Positions 25,952 through 35,317 are shown, counted from the stretch's first letter. The stretch is DNA of 64,000 bases from Sinorhizobium meliloti 4H41 (GCF_000375585.1 NZ_AQWP01000010.1:62001-126000), one strand, 5' to 3'. Notes: generated by a model from the letters alone, not told the origin. Numbers and translations: made by a program.

Positions 25952-26743
25952 TCATCGATAGCCGGCTTCGCCGGCCCGGTGCAGTCTCGGGCCGCGCTCG
26001 ACGATCGGCTCCAGAGCCTTCTCTACCGGGACGTTCGGCGCATCATGGATGGCCTTATAGGTGCCCTGCGGGTTATACGCCCATTTCACCGCGTTCCGCA
26101 GTACCTTGTGTACGGTCGCGTCGTGATAGGTCGGGTAAGTCTCATGCCCGGGGCGGAAATAAAAGATATTGCCCGCGCCGCGCCGCCAGGTGAGGCCCGA
26201 ACGGAAGACCTCGCCGCCGGCAAACCAGGAGATGAACACCGTTTCCAGCGGCTCCGGCACCGAGAATTGCTCGCCATACATCTCCTCGTTCTCGATGACG
26301 AAGTTCTCGCCGAGCCCTTCGGCGATCGGGTGGCGCGGATTGACGACCCAGACGCGTTCGCGCTCTCCAGCCTCGCGCCATTTGAGCGCGCAGGGCGTGC
26401 CCATCAGCCGCTTGAACACCTTGGAGAAGTGGCCGGAATGGAGAACGATCAGACCCATGCCTTCCCAAACGCGTTTGGCGACGCGCTCTACGATGGCGTC
26501 GTCGACGGCGCCATGATCCTTGTGGCCCCACCACAGGAGCACGTCGGCGGCGGCGAGCCGCGTCTCGCTGAGCCCGTGTTCCGGCTCCTGCAGCGTCGCC
26601 GTCGTCGCATCGATCCCCGGGTCAAAATTGAGTGCGGCTGCGATCGTGTTGTGCATGCCGTCCGGGTAAATCTCCCGAACCACCGCATTCGTCTGCTCGT
26701 GGATGTTTTCACCCCACACGATGGCATTGATAGACAAGGTCAT
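25952..26743 (-). CDS. thuA: ThuA, trehalose utilisation protein
   Basis: A 263-residue protein of the ThuA-like (glutamine-amidotransferase-fold) family. The chosen ATG follows GAGGAGA and starts [19 protein letters not shown]. Family landmarks are [37 protein letters not shown] and [19 protein letters not shown], then the HPIAEGL and [15 protein letters not shown] blocks. The fold resembles class I glutamine amidotransferases without a recognisable Cys nucleophile. It is encoded between thuK and thuB and acts with ThuB in trehalose/maltitol-type disaccharide breakdown in S. meliloti. The 196-bp gap after thuK contains a stem-loop. Confidence 0.92.
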   Translation of the reverse strand: MTLSINAIVWGENIHEQTNAVVREIYPDGMHNTIAAALNFDPGIDATTATLQEPEHGLSETRLAAADVLLWWGHKDHGAVDDAIVERVAKRVWEGMGLIVLHSGHFSKVFKRLMGTPCALKWREAGERERVWVVNPRHPIAEGLGENFVIENEEMYGEQFSVPEPLETVFISWFAGGEVFRSGLTWRRGAGNIFYFRPGHETYPTYHDATVHKVLRNAVKWAYNPQGTYKAIHDAPNVPVEKALEPIVERGPRLHRAGEAGYR

Positions 26744-26874
26744 TCTCCTCGTGATTTGGGGCACCCGCTGCGGGATGCCGACCGTCCGTGACTTGAAGTG
26801 TGGGCACGGAGCCGGGCCGGGAAAACCACACAGGTCCCCGCCCTTTTCTGCCCTAACGTTTGAGGCTTTGGAAT

Positions 26875-26894
26875 GATCCGAAATCCTTCGGATC
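26875..26894 (-). promoter_or_regulatory. Intercistronic stem-loop between thuK and thuA
   Basis: GATCCGAA (26875-26882) and TTCGGATC (26887-26894) form a perfect 8-bp stem with a 4-nt loop in the 196-bp gap between thuK and thuA. There is no T-run, so it is more likely an mRNA processing or stability element than a terminator. Confidence 0.4.
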
Positions 26895-26939
26895 AGCCTT
26901 GGTTTCGAGACTTTCCGAGCGAAATCGGGTGGCTGCGTT

Positions 26940-27968
26940 CTAGGCCGCACCCCGCATTTCCGTCCGTCCGAGGGCACGGCCGCCCGCATCGAAGCGGTGA
27001 ACCTGACCGGCGGCCGGCGAGATCCTGATCGTCTGCCCGGGCTGATGCTTGGCGATGCCGCTTTCGCGGACGATCACCGGCTCGCCGGTCCCGATGTCGA
27101 GATAAATATAGCTGTCGGAACCGAGCATCTCCGAATGGATGACGGTCCCACTCCACTCACCTCCCTGTTCCTCGATCTCCAGGTGTTCCGCGCGGATGCC
27201 TATCGTGTCCGCCTTGTATGGCTCTGCGAAGGCGCCGGAAAGAAAATTCATCTTCGGCGAACCGATGAAGCCGGCGACGAACACCGAATTCGGCGTCTCG
27301 TAAAGCTCCAACGGCGTGCCGATCTGTTCGACGAGACCGTCCCTCAGGACACATATCCTGTCGGCGAGCGTCATCGCCTCGACCTGATCATGTGTCACAT
27401 AGATCATCGTCGTCTTGTGCATGCTGCGGTGAAGCTTGGCGATTTCGAGCCGGGTGGCCACACGCAACGCCGCGTCGAGGTTCGAAAGCGGCTCGTCGAA
27501 CAGAAAGACCTTGGGATCGCGAACGATCGCACGGCCGATCGCGACGCGCTGGCGCTGCCCGCCCGAAAGCTGGCGTGGCAGGCGTTCGAGATAGGGCGTG
27601 AGCTGCAGCATTTCCGCCGCCGCCTCGACCCGCTTGCGGCACTGCTGCTTGTCCTTGCCTGCAAGCTGCATGCCGAAAGCCATGTTTTCGTAGACCGTCA
27701 TATGCGGATAGAGCGCATAGGACTGAAAGACCATGGCGATGCCGCGGCGCGAAGGCGTCAGCCGATTGACGACCTGGCCGTCGAAGGCAAGGGTTCCGGA
27801 GGTGATTTCCTCAAGCCCGGCGATCAGTCTCAGGAGGGTCGACTTACCGCATCCGGAAGGACCGACGAAGACCATGAACTCGCCCGACCTGATTTCCATG
27901 CTGACGCCCTTGATCACATCGAAGGCGCCGAAGGATTTGCGGATATCGCGCAATTGAAGCTCTGCCAT
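26940..27968 (-). CDS. thuK: ThuK, ABC transporter ATP-binding protein (trehalose)
   Basis: A 342-residue MalK-type ATPase. Walker A is GPSGCGKST (about 36-44), the ABC signature is LSGGQRQRV (about 134-142), Walker B is [11 protein letters not shown], and the switch His is in VTHDQVEAM. The C-terminal OB-fold regulatory domain (about 240-342) is of the CUT1 type ([10 protein letters not shown]). It energises sugar uptake through ThuF and ThuG with ThuE as the periplasmic receptor. It follows thuG by 9 bp. Confidence 0.93.
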   Translation of the reverse strand: MAELQLRDIRKSFGAFDVIKGVSMEIRSGEFMVFVGPSGCGKSTLLRLIAGLEEITSGTLAFDGQVVNRLTPSRRGIAMVFQSYALYPHMTVYENMAFGMQLAGKDKQQCRKRVEAAAEMLQLTPYLERLPRQLSGGQRQRVAIGRAIVRDPKVFLFDEPLSNLDAALRVATRLEIAKLHRSMHKTTMIYVTHDQVEAMTLADRICVLRDGLVEQIGTPLELYETPNSVFVAGFIGSPKMNFLSGAFAEPYKADTIGIRAEHLEIEEQGGEWSGTVIHSEMLGSDSYIYLDIGTGEPVIVRESGIAKHQPGQTIRISPAAGQVHRFDAGGRALGRTEMRGAA

Positions 27969-27977
27969 CTTGTTCTC

Positions 27978-28808
27978 CTATCCTTTGACGCCACCGGCCG
28001 TCAGGCCGGAAATGATCCGCCGCTGGAAGATCAGCACGAGGACCACGAGAGGCACGGTGACGATCACGGATGCCGCCATGATGTTGCCCCAGGGAATCTC
28101 GAACTGGCTGCCGCCCGAAAGCAGGGCGATCGCGACCGGCACGGTACGCTGCGTGTTCGACGACGTGAATGTCAGCGCGAAGAGGAACTCGTTCCATGCC
28201 GCAATGAAGGCCAGCAGCCCGGTCGTCACCAGCGCCGGCCACATCAGGGGCATGAAGACGCGGGTGATCACCACCCAGGGCGAAGCGCCGTCGACGATCG
28301 CCGCCTCTTCGATCTCGATCGGCAGGTCTCGCATGAAGGTGGTCAGCACCCAGACCGTAAACGGCAGCGTGAAGATCATGTAGGAAAAGATGAGCGCGAG
28401 CGGCGTGTTGAAGATCCCGACGAAGCGGATGAGCTCGAAGAGACCTGCAAGAACGGCGATCTGCGGGAACATCGAGACCGACAGGATCGTCAGGAGAAGC
28501 AGACCGCGGCCGCGGAAGCGTACCCGGGCAAGCGCATAGGCTGCGGTCACGGCAAGAAGCAGCGATATGGCAACCACCAGCGTGGCGACGAGGAGCGAGT
28601 TGCCGAGATTGCGCACGAAGGTTCCGTGCGAAAGAATATCGGCGTAATTGGCGAGCGAAATATCCGTCGGCCAGTAATCGATGCGAAACAGCGCCGTGCC
28701 GGACTTCAGGCTCGTCAGGATCGCGTAATAGAAGGGAAAGACTGCGACGAGGATGATGACGGCAACCAGCGCGTAGAACGCGGCCCGCTTTGCGATCGCG
28801 ACGGCCAT
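27978..28808 (-). CDS. thuG: ThuG, ABC sugar permease (trehalose)
   Basis: A 276-residue MalG-type permease starting MAVAIAKRAAFYAL. Its ATG shares one base with the thuF stop codon (TGATG), which supports this start over an upstream ATG at 28847. Six membrane spans can be traced, and the EAA loop is EIEEAAIVDGASPWVVITRV (about 180-199), which docks on ThuK. It is the second permease of the CUT1 transporter. The C-terminus FQRRIISGLTAGGVKG is typical of this family. Confidence 0.92.
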   Translation of the reverse strand: MAVAIAKRAAFYALVAVIILVAVFPFYYAILTSLKSGTALFRIDYWPTDISLANYADILSHGTFVRNLGNSLLVATLVVAISLLLAVTAAYALARVRFRGRGLLLLTILSVSMFPQIAVLAGLFELIRFVGIFNTPLALIFSYMIFTLPFTVWVLTTFMRDLPIEIEEAAIVDGASPWVVITRVFMPLMWPALVTTGLLAFIAAWNEFLFALTFTSSNTQRTVPVAIALLSGGSQFEIPWGNIMAASVIVTVPLVVLVLIFQRRIISGLTAGGVKG

Positions 28809-29794
28809 CAGCGTTCCCCTCCGCTCAAATTCAGGCGGCCGAGCCACATGTAGAGGATCGTGATCGTCGCGATGATCAGGAACAGCATGGTCGAGGCGGC
28901 CGCGCCATAGGCGAACTTGTCGAAATCGAAAAGGTTTTCGCGCGCCATGACCGACATGGTCTTGGTCTGCGCGTTGTTGGGCGTCAGCACATAGATGAGG
29001 TCGAAAATGCGCAGCGCGTCGAGCATGCGGAAGATGACCGCGACCATCAGCGCCGGCCGGATCAACGGCAGGGTGACCCGCCAGAAGATACGTACCGGAT
29101 GGACTCCGTCGATTCTGGCCGCCTCATAAATATCGCCCGGCACCATTTGCAGGCCGGCGAGGATCAGGAGCGCCATGAAAGGCGTCGTCTTCCACACGTC
29201 CACGATCAGTACGGCGATCATGGCTGTGTCGGGGCTGGCGGTCCAGGCGATCTTCTCGCCGATCAAACCGAGGCCGAGCAGCATGTCGTTGAGGATGCCG
29301 AACTGGTCGTTGAGCATCCAGGCCCACATTTTTGCGGAGACGATAGTCGGGATCGCCCAGGGGATCAGGATCGCGGCACGGACAAGCCCGCGACCGGGAA
29401 ACTGCGCGTTGAGCACCAAAGCGACGACAAGGCCCAGCGCCGTTTCGATACTGACCGAAAGAAACGTGAATTTGAGCGTGTTCCAGACCGCATTCCACCA
29501 GGCGGGGTCCGCAAGCAGGCCCCTGTAAATCGTCCGCCCGCTCTTCAGGGTGACCCATGAGAGATAATTGGCGAAGCCGACGAATTCGGCGCCCGACAGA
29601 TTGGTAAGCGACGCGTTGGTGAAACTGAAATAGATGGTTCTGATGAGCGGCCAGCCGGCGACGAGCGCCAGGACGAGGAAGGTTGGCGCGAGAAAGAGCC
29701 AGGCCGAACGGACCCGTTGCGCCTGCAGGTCCGAGCCTATCCTGCCGCCATGCGCAAGCGCAGCCGGCCGATCCGCGAGGGAAAGATCAGTCAT
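28808..29794 (-). CDS. thuF: ThuF, ABC sugar permease (trehalose)
   Basis: A 328-residue MalF-type permease with six membrane spans. The first is AWLFLAPTFLVLALVAGWPL (about 31-50), followed by the CUT1 hallmark TIYFSFTN. The EAA loop is DIYEAARIDGVHPVRIFWRV (about 223-242). The gene lies 88 bp after thuE, separated from it by a stem-loop, and overlaps thuG by one base. It forms the membrane channel with ThuG. Confidence 0.92.
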   Translation of the reverse strand: MTDLSLADRPAALAHGGRIGSDLQAQRVRSAWLFLAPTFLVLALVAGWPLIRTIYFSFTNASLTNLSGAEFVGFANYLSWVTLKSGRTIYRGLLADPAWWNAVWNTLKFTFLSVSIETALGLVVALVLNAQFPGRGLVRAAILIPWAIPTIVSAKMWAWMLNDQFGILNDMLLGLGLIGEKIAWTASPDTAMIAVLIVDVWKTTPFMALLILAGLQMVPGDIYEAARIDGVHPVRIFWRVTLPLIRPALMVAVIFRMLDALRIFDLIYVLTPNNAQTKTMSVMARENLFDFDKFAYGAAASTMLFLIIATITILYMWLGRLNLSGGER

Positions 29795-29849
29795 GAGGTA
29801 AGCCTACCGGTTGGCGCGGGTCCCGCCCCGTGCCGTTTGATCTTGGCCC

Positions 29850-29869
29850 GGACGGCATAGCTGCCGTCC
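29850..29869 (-). promoter_or_regulatory. Intercistronic stem-loop between thuE and thuF
   Basis: GGACGGCA and TGCCGTCC form a perfect 8-bp stem with a TAGC loop just after the thuE stop codon. Hairpins at this place in sugar ABC operons commonly protect the binding-protein message or limit read-through, so the receptor is made in excess over the permeases. That function is inferred here. Confidence 0.5.
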
Positions 29870-29882
29870 AGGCCTCGCGATT

Positions 29883-31154
29883 TTACCAGGCGTCGCCCTT
29901 GAGTTCCGTCAGTTCGACTTCGAGAAGCTCGAGATTCTCCGCCGCCGTTCCGTTACCCGAAAGCGTGTTGTGCACGGCGCTCCAGAATTTGGATGACACT
30001 TCGTTGTACTTCACCTTTGCCACGGCCGAGGGGCGCGGCACGGCGCTCTGGAAGATCGGCTTCCAATGCGGCATGAACGGCTGGGCGGACGCGACTTCCG
30101 GATCGTCGTAAAGCGCCGCGATCGTGGGCAGGTTCGAAAGCTCGATGGCGCGCACCTTCTGGGTTTCGGCCGAGCCCAGGAACTTGACGAAGGCGATCGC
30201 CGCCTCCTGCTCGTCGGAGTATTTCGAGACCGCGAGGTTCCATCCGCCGAGTGTCGAGGACGGCTGATCGCCGTCGGTGGCGGCCGGAAGCGGGGCCACC
30301 TCGAATTTGCCTTTTACGGCGCTGTCGTCACCGTTGCCAAGCGCATAGGCATAGGGCCAGTTACGCATGAAGACTGCGTTGCCGGTCTGCCAGACGCCGC
30401 GTGATTCCTCTTCCTGATAGGCAAGCACGCCCTTGGGCGCGATCGTGCCGATCCATTCCTTGACTTTCTCGACGGCCGCCGCCGCCTTTTCGTTGTTGAC
30501 GGAGATCGTGCCGTCGGGCTCGACGATCTGACCGCCGCCGGACGACTTGATCCACTCGAGCGCATTGCAGGTGAGCCCCTCATAGGCATTGCCCTGAAAG
30601 ACGAAGCCCCAGATATCGGCACTGCCGGCGGCACGCTCCTTGTCCTGAATCTCCTTCGCCGTCGCTGCCAGTTCGTCCCAGGTCTTGGGTGGCGTCTTGC
30701 CGTATTTGTCGAGCAGGTCCTTGCGGTAATAAAGCGCCGGCGCGTCGGTATAGAAGGGCAGAGCGACGAGCTTGCCGTTGACCGTCTGCGACTGGATGAT
30801 CGAGGGGAAGTGCTCGCCGATCACATCCTTCGTCGCCTCCGTCAGGTCGACGAACTGCTCGGCGAGCTGCGGAGCCCAGATGACGTCCGTCTGGTAGACG
30901 TCGATATCCTTGTTGCCGGCCGCAAGCCAGAGTCGATACTGGCTGAATTGCTCGCTGCTCGAAGCCGGCATGGTCACCAGGTTGACCTTGTGACCGGTTT
31001 CCTTCTCGAACTTGGCGATCTGGTCCCGCAGAAAGCTCAGATTCTTGCCGGTCGAATTGGCCGCCATAGACAGTTCGGCGGCCGCAGCCAGGTCGATTGC
31101 GCCCACGATCGCTGCGCAGGAAATCAGCGTCCTTACAAATGGCTTCACGTTCAT
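29883..31154 (-). CDS. thuE: ThuE, periplasmic trehalose-binding protein
   Basis: A 423-residue extracytoplasmic solute-binding protein of family 1 (maltose/trehalose type). The ATG behind GGAGGGACCA starts MNVKPFVRTLISCAAIVGAI, a signal peptide cleaved near LAAAAELS. Typical landmarks are FEKETGHKVNLVTM, DVYQTDVIWAPQLAEQFVDL, ALPFYTDAPALYYRKDLLDK and LGGWNLAVSKYSDEQEAAIA. It is the first gene of the thu operon and divergent from thuR. Two LacI-type operator candidates lie in the intergenic region. Confidence 0.93.
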   Translation of the reverse strand: MNVKPFVRTLISCAAIVGAIDLAAAAELSMAANSTGKNLSFLRDQIAKFEKETGHKVNLVTMPASSSEQFSQYRLWLAAGNKDIDVYQTDVIWAPQLAEQFVDLTEATKDVIGEHFPSIIQSQTVNGKLVALPFYTDAPALYYRKDLLDKYGKTPPKTWDELAATAKEIQDKERAAGSADIWGFVFQGNAYEGLTCNALEWIKSSGGGQIVEPDGTISVNNEKAAAAVEKVKEWIGTIAPKGVLAYQEEESRGVWQTGNAVFMRNWPYAYALGNGDDSAVKGKFEVAPLPAATDGDQPSSTLGGWNLAVSKYSDEQEAAIAFVKFLGSAETQKVRAIELSNLPTIAALYDDPEVASAQPFMPHWKPIFQSAVPRPSAVAKVKYNEVSSKFWSAVHNTLSGNGTAAENLELLEVELTELKGDAW

Positions 31155-31202
31155 TGGTCCCTCCAAAACTCCCCCCGGTTCCGCAGGCTCCTCAGCAATT
31201 CG

Positions 31203-31212
31203 AAAACGGTTT
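31203..31212. promoter_or_regulatory. LacI-type operator candidate near the thuE promoter
   Basis: AAAACGGTTT fits the LacI-family half-site symmetry AAANCGNTTT. It lies about 50 bp before the thuE start and just downstream of the predicted transcription start, a position suited to repression by ThuR. Confidence 0.45.
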
Positions 31213-31222
31213 GGGTGCGCAG

Positions 31223-31251
31223 AAGCTGTCAGAAGGGAAATCGGCTGTCAA
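31223..31251 (-). promoter_or_regulatory. Candidate thuE promoter
   Basis: On the minus strand CTTGACA (-35, 31251-31246 for TTGACA) matches the sigma-70 consensus. At 17-bp spacing the -10 is CAGCTT (31228-31223), a poor match, which suggests dependence on a regulator. The 478-bp gap 31155-31632 otherwise holds the two operator candidates and a TATAAT at 31303-31308 without a good -35. Confidence 0.35.
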
Positions 31252-31398
31252 GCCGAGGTCGAAACGGAAGTAAATGCCATGGCTATTTTGAATTTTTTGG
31301 CTTATAATCAGAATGTTAATCGAAAACACAACGGGGCATCGCCACGATCCGGATCGGCGTTCAACCCGTTTACACGAATACTTCATCCACAGGAATTT

Positions 31399-31408
31399 AA
31401 AACGATTT
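31399..31408. promoter_or_regulatory. Second LacI-type operator candidate between thuE and thuR
   Basis: AAAACGATTT exactly fits AAANCGNTTT and is identical to the core of the LacI-type site at 63064-63073. It lies about 225 bp before thuR and 200 bp from the first site, so DNA looping between the two is possible. Confidence 0.45.
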
Positions 31409-31632
31409 GGATCGTGCCCGACAGCCTTCTCGATCAAGCCCGGGCAGTGTTCGCGACGCAAAGGCACCGATTGTGACTGCCGGCAAACCGGGTATAGTCC
31501 GGCGCGAATGTCTGCAGGGCCGCGCATCGAAGCGATGCGCAAAAACGAGCGAACGCAGCTTCTCGATTTGCGGCGTGACTTGCTTCGGAAGCGATCCCCG
31601 GACAATACGCAGAAGGGGCGCAGGGAAGAACA

Positions 31633-32649
31633 GTGAAGCTTAAGGAATTCGCCCAACAGTTGGGGCTCTCTCCCACGACGGTAAGCCGTGCTCTGAGCGG
31701 CTATCCGGAAGTCAGCGAGAAGACCCGCAAGCGCGTTGCCGAGGAGGCCGTGCGCCTCGGTTACCGGCCGAACATCAACGCCGTGCGCCTCGTCACGGGC
31801 CGCGCAGGCGCGATCGGCGTCGTTATGGGCCGCAACGAATTCCAGTTTTCCGAATTCATGAGCGGCATGGCCGAACGGCTGGACAGCGAGGATATAGACA
31901 TTCTCGTGAGCCCGGTTGCCGACCATGATATGAAAGCCGAGCTCCAGCTCTATAGCCGGCTGGCGACGAGCGGACGGGTCGACGCCGTGATCATCCATTC
32001 ACCGAGGCCGAACGACGAGCGCATTCTGCTGCTCCACAAGCTCGGTATTCCCTTTCTGGTCCATGGCCGCTCCGAGACCGACGTGCCGCACGCCTGGCTC
32101 GATATCGACAACGAAGGCGCGATCCGCCGCGCCACCTCGCACCTCCTGGACCTCGGCCATAGACGGATCGCACTCATCAACGGCCGCGACGGTCTCACGT
32201 TCACGCACCACCGCGACAAGGGCTATCGCGAGGCGCTTGAACAGCGCGGGCTGCCCTTCGATCCACGCCTCGTCACGCATGGCCAGTTCACCGACGAGAT
32301 CGGTTTTCGCTCGGCCCGTTCCTTCCTCGAGCAGTCCCCCCGCCCGACGGCCTTCGTCGCCGGCTCGATGATGACGGCGCTCGGCGTCTATCGCGCCGTG
32401 CGTTCGGTCGGCCTTGTGGTCGGGCAGCACATCTCCGTCATCGCCCATGACGATGTCTTCCCCTATCTCACGGCCGACAACATGGTCCCGTCCCTTTCGA
32501 CGAGCCGGTCGTCCCTGCGCGCCGCCGGCGCGCGCTCGGCAGACCTCACCCTGCAGCTGCTCACCGGCCGGCCCGCCACGGAGATTCATGAGCTCTGGCC
32601 GGTCGAGCTGATCCTGCGCGAGTCGACCGGTCGGGCGCCGGAGGCTTGA
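31633..32649 (+). CDS. thuR: ThuR, LacI-family regulator of the thu operon
   Basis: A 338-residue LacI/GalR-family repressor starting at GTG behind AGGGAAG. The N-terminal helix-turn-helix is LKEFAQQLGLSPTTVSRAL, with hinge helix RPNINAVRL. A periplasmic-binding-protein-like sensor domain (about 60-338) follows, with landmarks GAIGVVMG, IAHDDVFPYL and the dimer motif LRAAGARSADLTLQLL. It is divergent from thuE, the position known for the thu regulator in S. meliloti. It should bind the AAANCGNTTT sites in between and respond to the imported disaccharide or a derivative. Confidence 0.9.
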   Translation: MKLKEFAQQLGLSPTTVSRALSGYPEVSEKTRKRVAEEAVRLGYRPNINAVRLVTGRAGAIGVVMGRNEFQFSEFMSGMAERLDSEDIDILVSPVADHDMKAELQLYSRLATSGRVDAVIIHSPRPNDERILLLHKLGIPFLVHGRSETDVPHAWLDIDNEGAIRRATSHLLDLGHRRIALINGRDGLTFTHHRDKGYREALEQRGLPFDPRLVTHGQFTDEIGFRSARSFLEQSPRPTAFVAGSMMTALGVYRAVRSVGLVVGQHISVIAHDDVFPYLTADNMVPSLSTSRSSLRAAGARSADLTLQLLTGRPATEIHELWPVELILRESTGRAPEA

Positions 32650-32671
32650 CCATCCTTCTCTGGCGGGGGCT

Positions 32672-33331
32672 CTACTCGCGTCCCTTCAACCGGAACAGCA
32701 GGTCCTCATGCACGGCCTTGAGGTGGAAGATCAGGAAGCCGGCCGCCTCCTCGAAAGCGCCCGCACGGCAGAGGCGGATCAGCTCGGCATGCTCTTCCAT
32801 CGCTCGGGTCATCGCTGCGACGCTTGAGAGCTGGACGCGCGTGTAGCGGTCGCTCGTCTGCAGCAGGGACGCGACGATCTGCTGTGTCCGGGGCATCTCG
32901 GCGCGCCGGTAGAGGGCCAGGTGCAGTTCGGCATTGAGCTGGCCATAGGAGTCGATTTCTCCTGCGGCCGTCGCCCTGAGGAATCGGCTTTGAACCTCCT
33001 CCACCCGTGCGAAATCGTCGCCATCGAGAAGCGGCGCCGATTTGCGGAAGAGCCGCGGTTCCAGAAGCGCCCGCAGCTCGAAGACGTCGTTGATCTCGGC
33101 GAGCGACAGTTCGGAGACGATCGCCCCCTTCTGCGGCACGATCCTGACCAGCCCTTCGGCTTCGAGCTGGAACAGGACCTCGCGCACCGGAATGCGGCTG
33201 ACGCCGTAGGTTTCGGCCAACGCATCCTGGCGCAGCTGACTGCCGGCCGGATAGCGCCCGGAGAGAATCGCCTGCCGGATTTCCTCGATTAATGCCCCGG
33301 AGAGGGTGCGATGTTTGAGATGTGACACCAT
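32672..33331 (-). CDS. GntR-family (FCD) regulator of the adjacent TRAP operon
   Basis: A 219-residue GntR regulator. The winged helix is at about residues 8-75 (RQDALAETYGVSRIPVREVLFQLEAEGLV), and the FCD ligand domain follows (about 80-210). It has the metal-binding pattern of Asp/His residues (ELHLALYRRAE, MEEHAELI). It is convergent with thuR and divergent from a TRAP operon that it probably represses. A perfect palindrome GTATAAA-N6-TTTATAC lies between them. The effector is probably the TRAP substrate, a carboxylate, which is unknown. Confidence 0.9.
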   Translation of the reverse strand: MVSHLKHRTLSGALIEEIRQAILSGRYPAGSQLRQDALAETYGVSRIPVREVLFQLEAEGLVRIVPQKGAIVSELSLAEINDVFELRALLEPRLFRKSAPLLDGDDFARVEEVQSRFLRATAAGEIDSYGQLNAELHLALYRRAEMPRTQQIVASLLQTSDRYTRVQLSSVAAMTRAMEEHAELIRLCRAGAFEEAAGFLIFHLKAVHEDLLFRLKGRE

Positions 33332-33380
33332 GGACGCTCGCTACAGGATTACCGCCAAAAATGATATTGACTCGAAGAAT

Positions 33381-33400
33381 GTATAAAATCTACTTTATAC
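33381..33400. promoter_or_regulatory. Perfect palindrome, candidate GntR operator
   Basis: GTATAAA (33381-33387) and TTTATAC (33394-33400) are perfect inverted repeats with a 6-bp spacer in the 87-bp gap between the GntR gene and the TRAP operon. TTGACT at 33367-33372 would be a -35 for the TRAP operon, with the palindrome covering the spacer and -10. Confidence 0.5.
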
Positions 33401-33418
33401 GGAAGCTAGGGAACAGTC

Positions 33419-34024
33419 ATGAACCAGTCAGTCGCGCCGCCGCTTTATGCGCGCGCCATCGTCTCTCTCTCCGAAGCCATGCTCGCCCTCGAAAAGCGCG
33501 CTGTTGCCGGATTGATGTGCGTGCTTCTCGCGCTCATCCTTCTGAACGTCGTCACCCGCTACAGCGGACATCCGCTCTATTGGGTCGATGAATCGGCCGT
33601 ATACGCCATGGTCTGGCTCGCCTTCCTCGGAGGCTCGGCGCTGACCCGTCTTCGACTCGATTTCGCCGTGACGCTGCTGACGGATTACCTGCCGCCCGCG
33701 GCGGCGCGCCGGATGCGCGCGGCCTCGACACTGCTCGTCCTCCTGTTCGCCCTTGCGCTTGCGGCATTCTGCTGGATGTGGATGGACCCCGTCGGCATCA
33801 TCCGCGCCGGCTTCGACGCTAAGGCCTTCGCGGCCGAGAGCTTCAACTTTCTCTATACCGAGCGCAGCCAGACGCTGAATTGGCCGATCTGGGCGATCAG
33901 CCTCGTCATTCCGCTCTTCGCCGTCACCATGACCGTCCATTGCGCCGCCAATCTCGTCGAAGACCTGGGTCTGTCGCCCCAGCGTGAGCGGCGCGAACTT
34001 TCCAGCGCCGAGGGAGTGAACTGA
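33419..34024 (+). CDS. TRAP transporter small permease subunit (DctQ type)
   Basis: A 201-residue protein with four membrane spans (about residues 32-49, 63-80, 101-122 and 156-176). The DctQ hallmark VDESAVYAMVWLAFLGGSA is in the second span region. It is the small membrane subunit of a tripartite TRAP uptake system. It is first of three genes, and its stop overlaps the ATG of the large permease (TGATG). Regulation is probably by the adjacent GntR protein. Confidence 0.9.
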   Translation: MNQSVAPPLYARAIVSLSEAMLALEKRAVAGLMCVLLALILLNVVTRYSGHPLYWVDESAVYAMVWLAFLGGSALTRLRLDFAVTLLTDYLPPAAARRMRAASTLLVLLFALALAAFCWMWMDPVGIIRAGFDAKAFAAESFNFLYTERSQTLNWPIWAISLVIPLFAVTMTVHCAANLVEDLGLSPQRERRELSSAEGVN

Positions 34025-35289
34025 TGGTCACCACCGCCGCCTTCCTCCTCTTCATGCTCGTCGGCGTTCCGATCGGCGTCTGTCTCTGCCTCGGCAGCAT
34101 CGTCTATATCTTCGCCTCCGGAAATCCCCTGCTCTTCCAGAGCTTTCCGACGCAGCTCTTCGGCGGCGTCGACAATTACGGGCTGATCTCCATTCCGCTC
34201 TTCGTGCTGATCGGCGAGATCATGAACGGCGGCGGCATCACCCGGCGCATCATCGACATGACGATGGCTTTCGTCGGCGCGATGCGCGGTGGGCTTGCCT
34301 ATGTCAACCTGCTCGCCAACATGTTCGTCGCCTCGATACTCGGATCGGCCACGGCGCAGGTTGCCGTCATGGCGCAGATGATGGTGCCGGAGATGGAGAA
34401 GAAGGGCTATGACAAGACCTTCGCCGCCGGGCTCACCGCCTATTCGGGCATGCTCGGTCCCATCATCCCCCCGTCGATCATGTTCGTCGTCTACAGCGTG
34501 CTCGCGCAGGTTCCGGTAAGCGATATGCTGGCCGCAGGAATTGTGCCCGGAATTCTGCTGACCGTAGCCTTCTGCCTCGTCATCGCAGCGATGGGTTTCG
34601 TCTACAACTATCCGCGCGGCGAGCGCATGAAGCTCAAGGAGCGCATCCGTATCGTCCTGGATGCGCTGCCTACGCTTCTCATCCCCTTCGTTATCGTCGG
34701 CTCGATCCTCTCCGGCCTCGCCAACGCGACGGAGGCCGCAGCCGTCGGCGCCGTTGCAGCGGTGCTCGTCGGCCGCTTCTGGATCGGCGAGCTCAAATTC
34801 TCCGAGCTTCCTCGAATGATGCTGCGCGCCGGGATCTATTCGGCCGTGGTCCTCTTCCTCGTCGCGGCCGCCGCGGTCTTCTCCTGGGTACTTGTCTACG
34901 GCATGGTGCCGCAGCAGGTCGCCGGCTGGGTCCAGACGGTCGCCTCGGATCCGGTCACCTTCATGTTGCTCGTCAACGTCATCCTGCTCGTCATCGGCAC
35001 GGTGATCGACGGCGCCCCCGGGCTCATCATGACCGTGCCCATCCTCCTGCCGATCGCGACCGAGGTCTACGGCATCGACCCGATCCATTTCGGCGTCGTC
35101 GTGGTCCTCAACCTCGTGCTCGGCTTCCTCTCGCCGCCCGTCGGGCTCTGCTTCTTCGTTGCGGCCGCGGTGACCGGCGCAAAGCCCGGCAAGATGTTCC
35201 TGGTGACGCTGCCCTTCTTCTTCGTCTCCTGTCTCATGCTCGTGCTCCTGTCGCTCATTCCCTCGCTCTCGACCTTCTTCGCCCGATAA
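34024..35289 (+). CDS. TRAP transporter large permease subunit (DctM type)
   Basis: A 421-residue protein with about 12 membrane spans. DctM landmarks are SIPLFVLIGEIMNGGGITRRI, GSATAQVAVMAQMMVPEM, GPIIPPSIMFVVYSV and LGFLSPPVGLCFFVAAAV. It is the sodium-coupled channel of a TRAP uptake system and works with the DctQ subunit upstream (1-bp overlap) and the DctP protein 28 bp downstream. The substrate cannot be predicted from the channel. Confidence 0.92.
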   Translation: MVTTAAFLLFMLVGVPIGVCLCLGSIVYIFASGNPLLFQSFPTQLFGGVDNYGLISIPLFVLIGEIMNGGGITRRIIDMTMAFVGAMRGGLAYVNLLANMFVASILGSATAQVAVMAQMMVPEMEKKGYDKTFAAGLTAYSGMLGPIIPPSIMFVVYSVLAQVPVSDMLAAGIVPGILLTVAFCLVIAAMGFVYNYPRGERMKLKERIRIVLDALPTLLIPFVIVGSILSGLANATEAAAVGAVAAVLVGRFWIGELKFSELPRMMLRAGIYSAVVLFLVAAAAVFSWVLVYGMVPQQVAGWVQTVASDPVTFMLLVNVILLVIGTVIDGAPGLIMTVPILLPIATEVYGIDPIHFGVVVVLNLVLGFLSPPVGLCFFVAAAVTGAKPGKMFLVTLPFFFVSCLMLVLLSLIPSLSTFFAR

Positions 35290-35317
35290 CCACAACGAAC
35301 CAGCCAGAGGATCTTCC

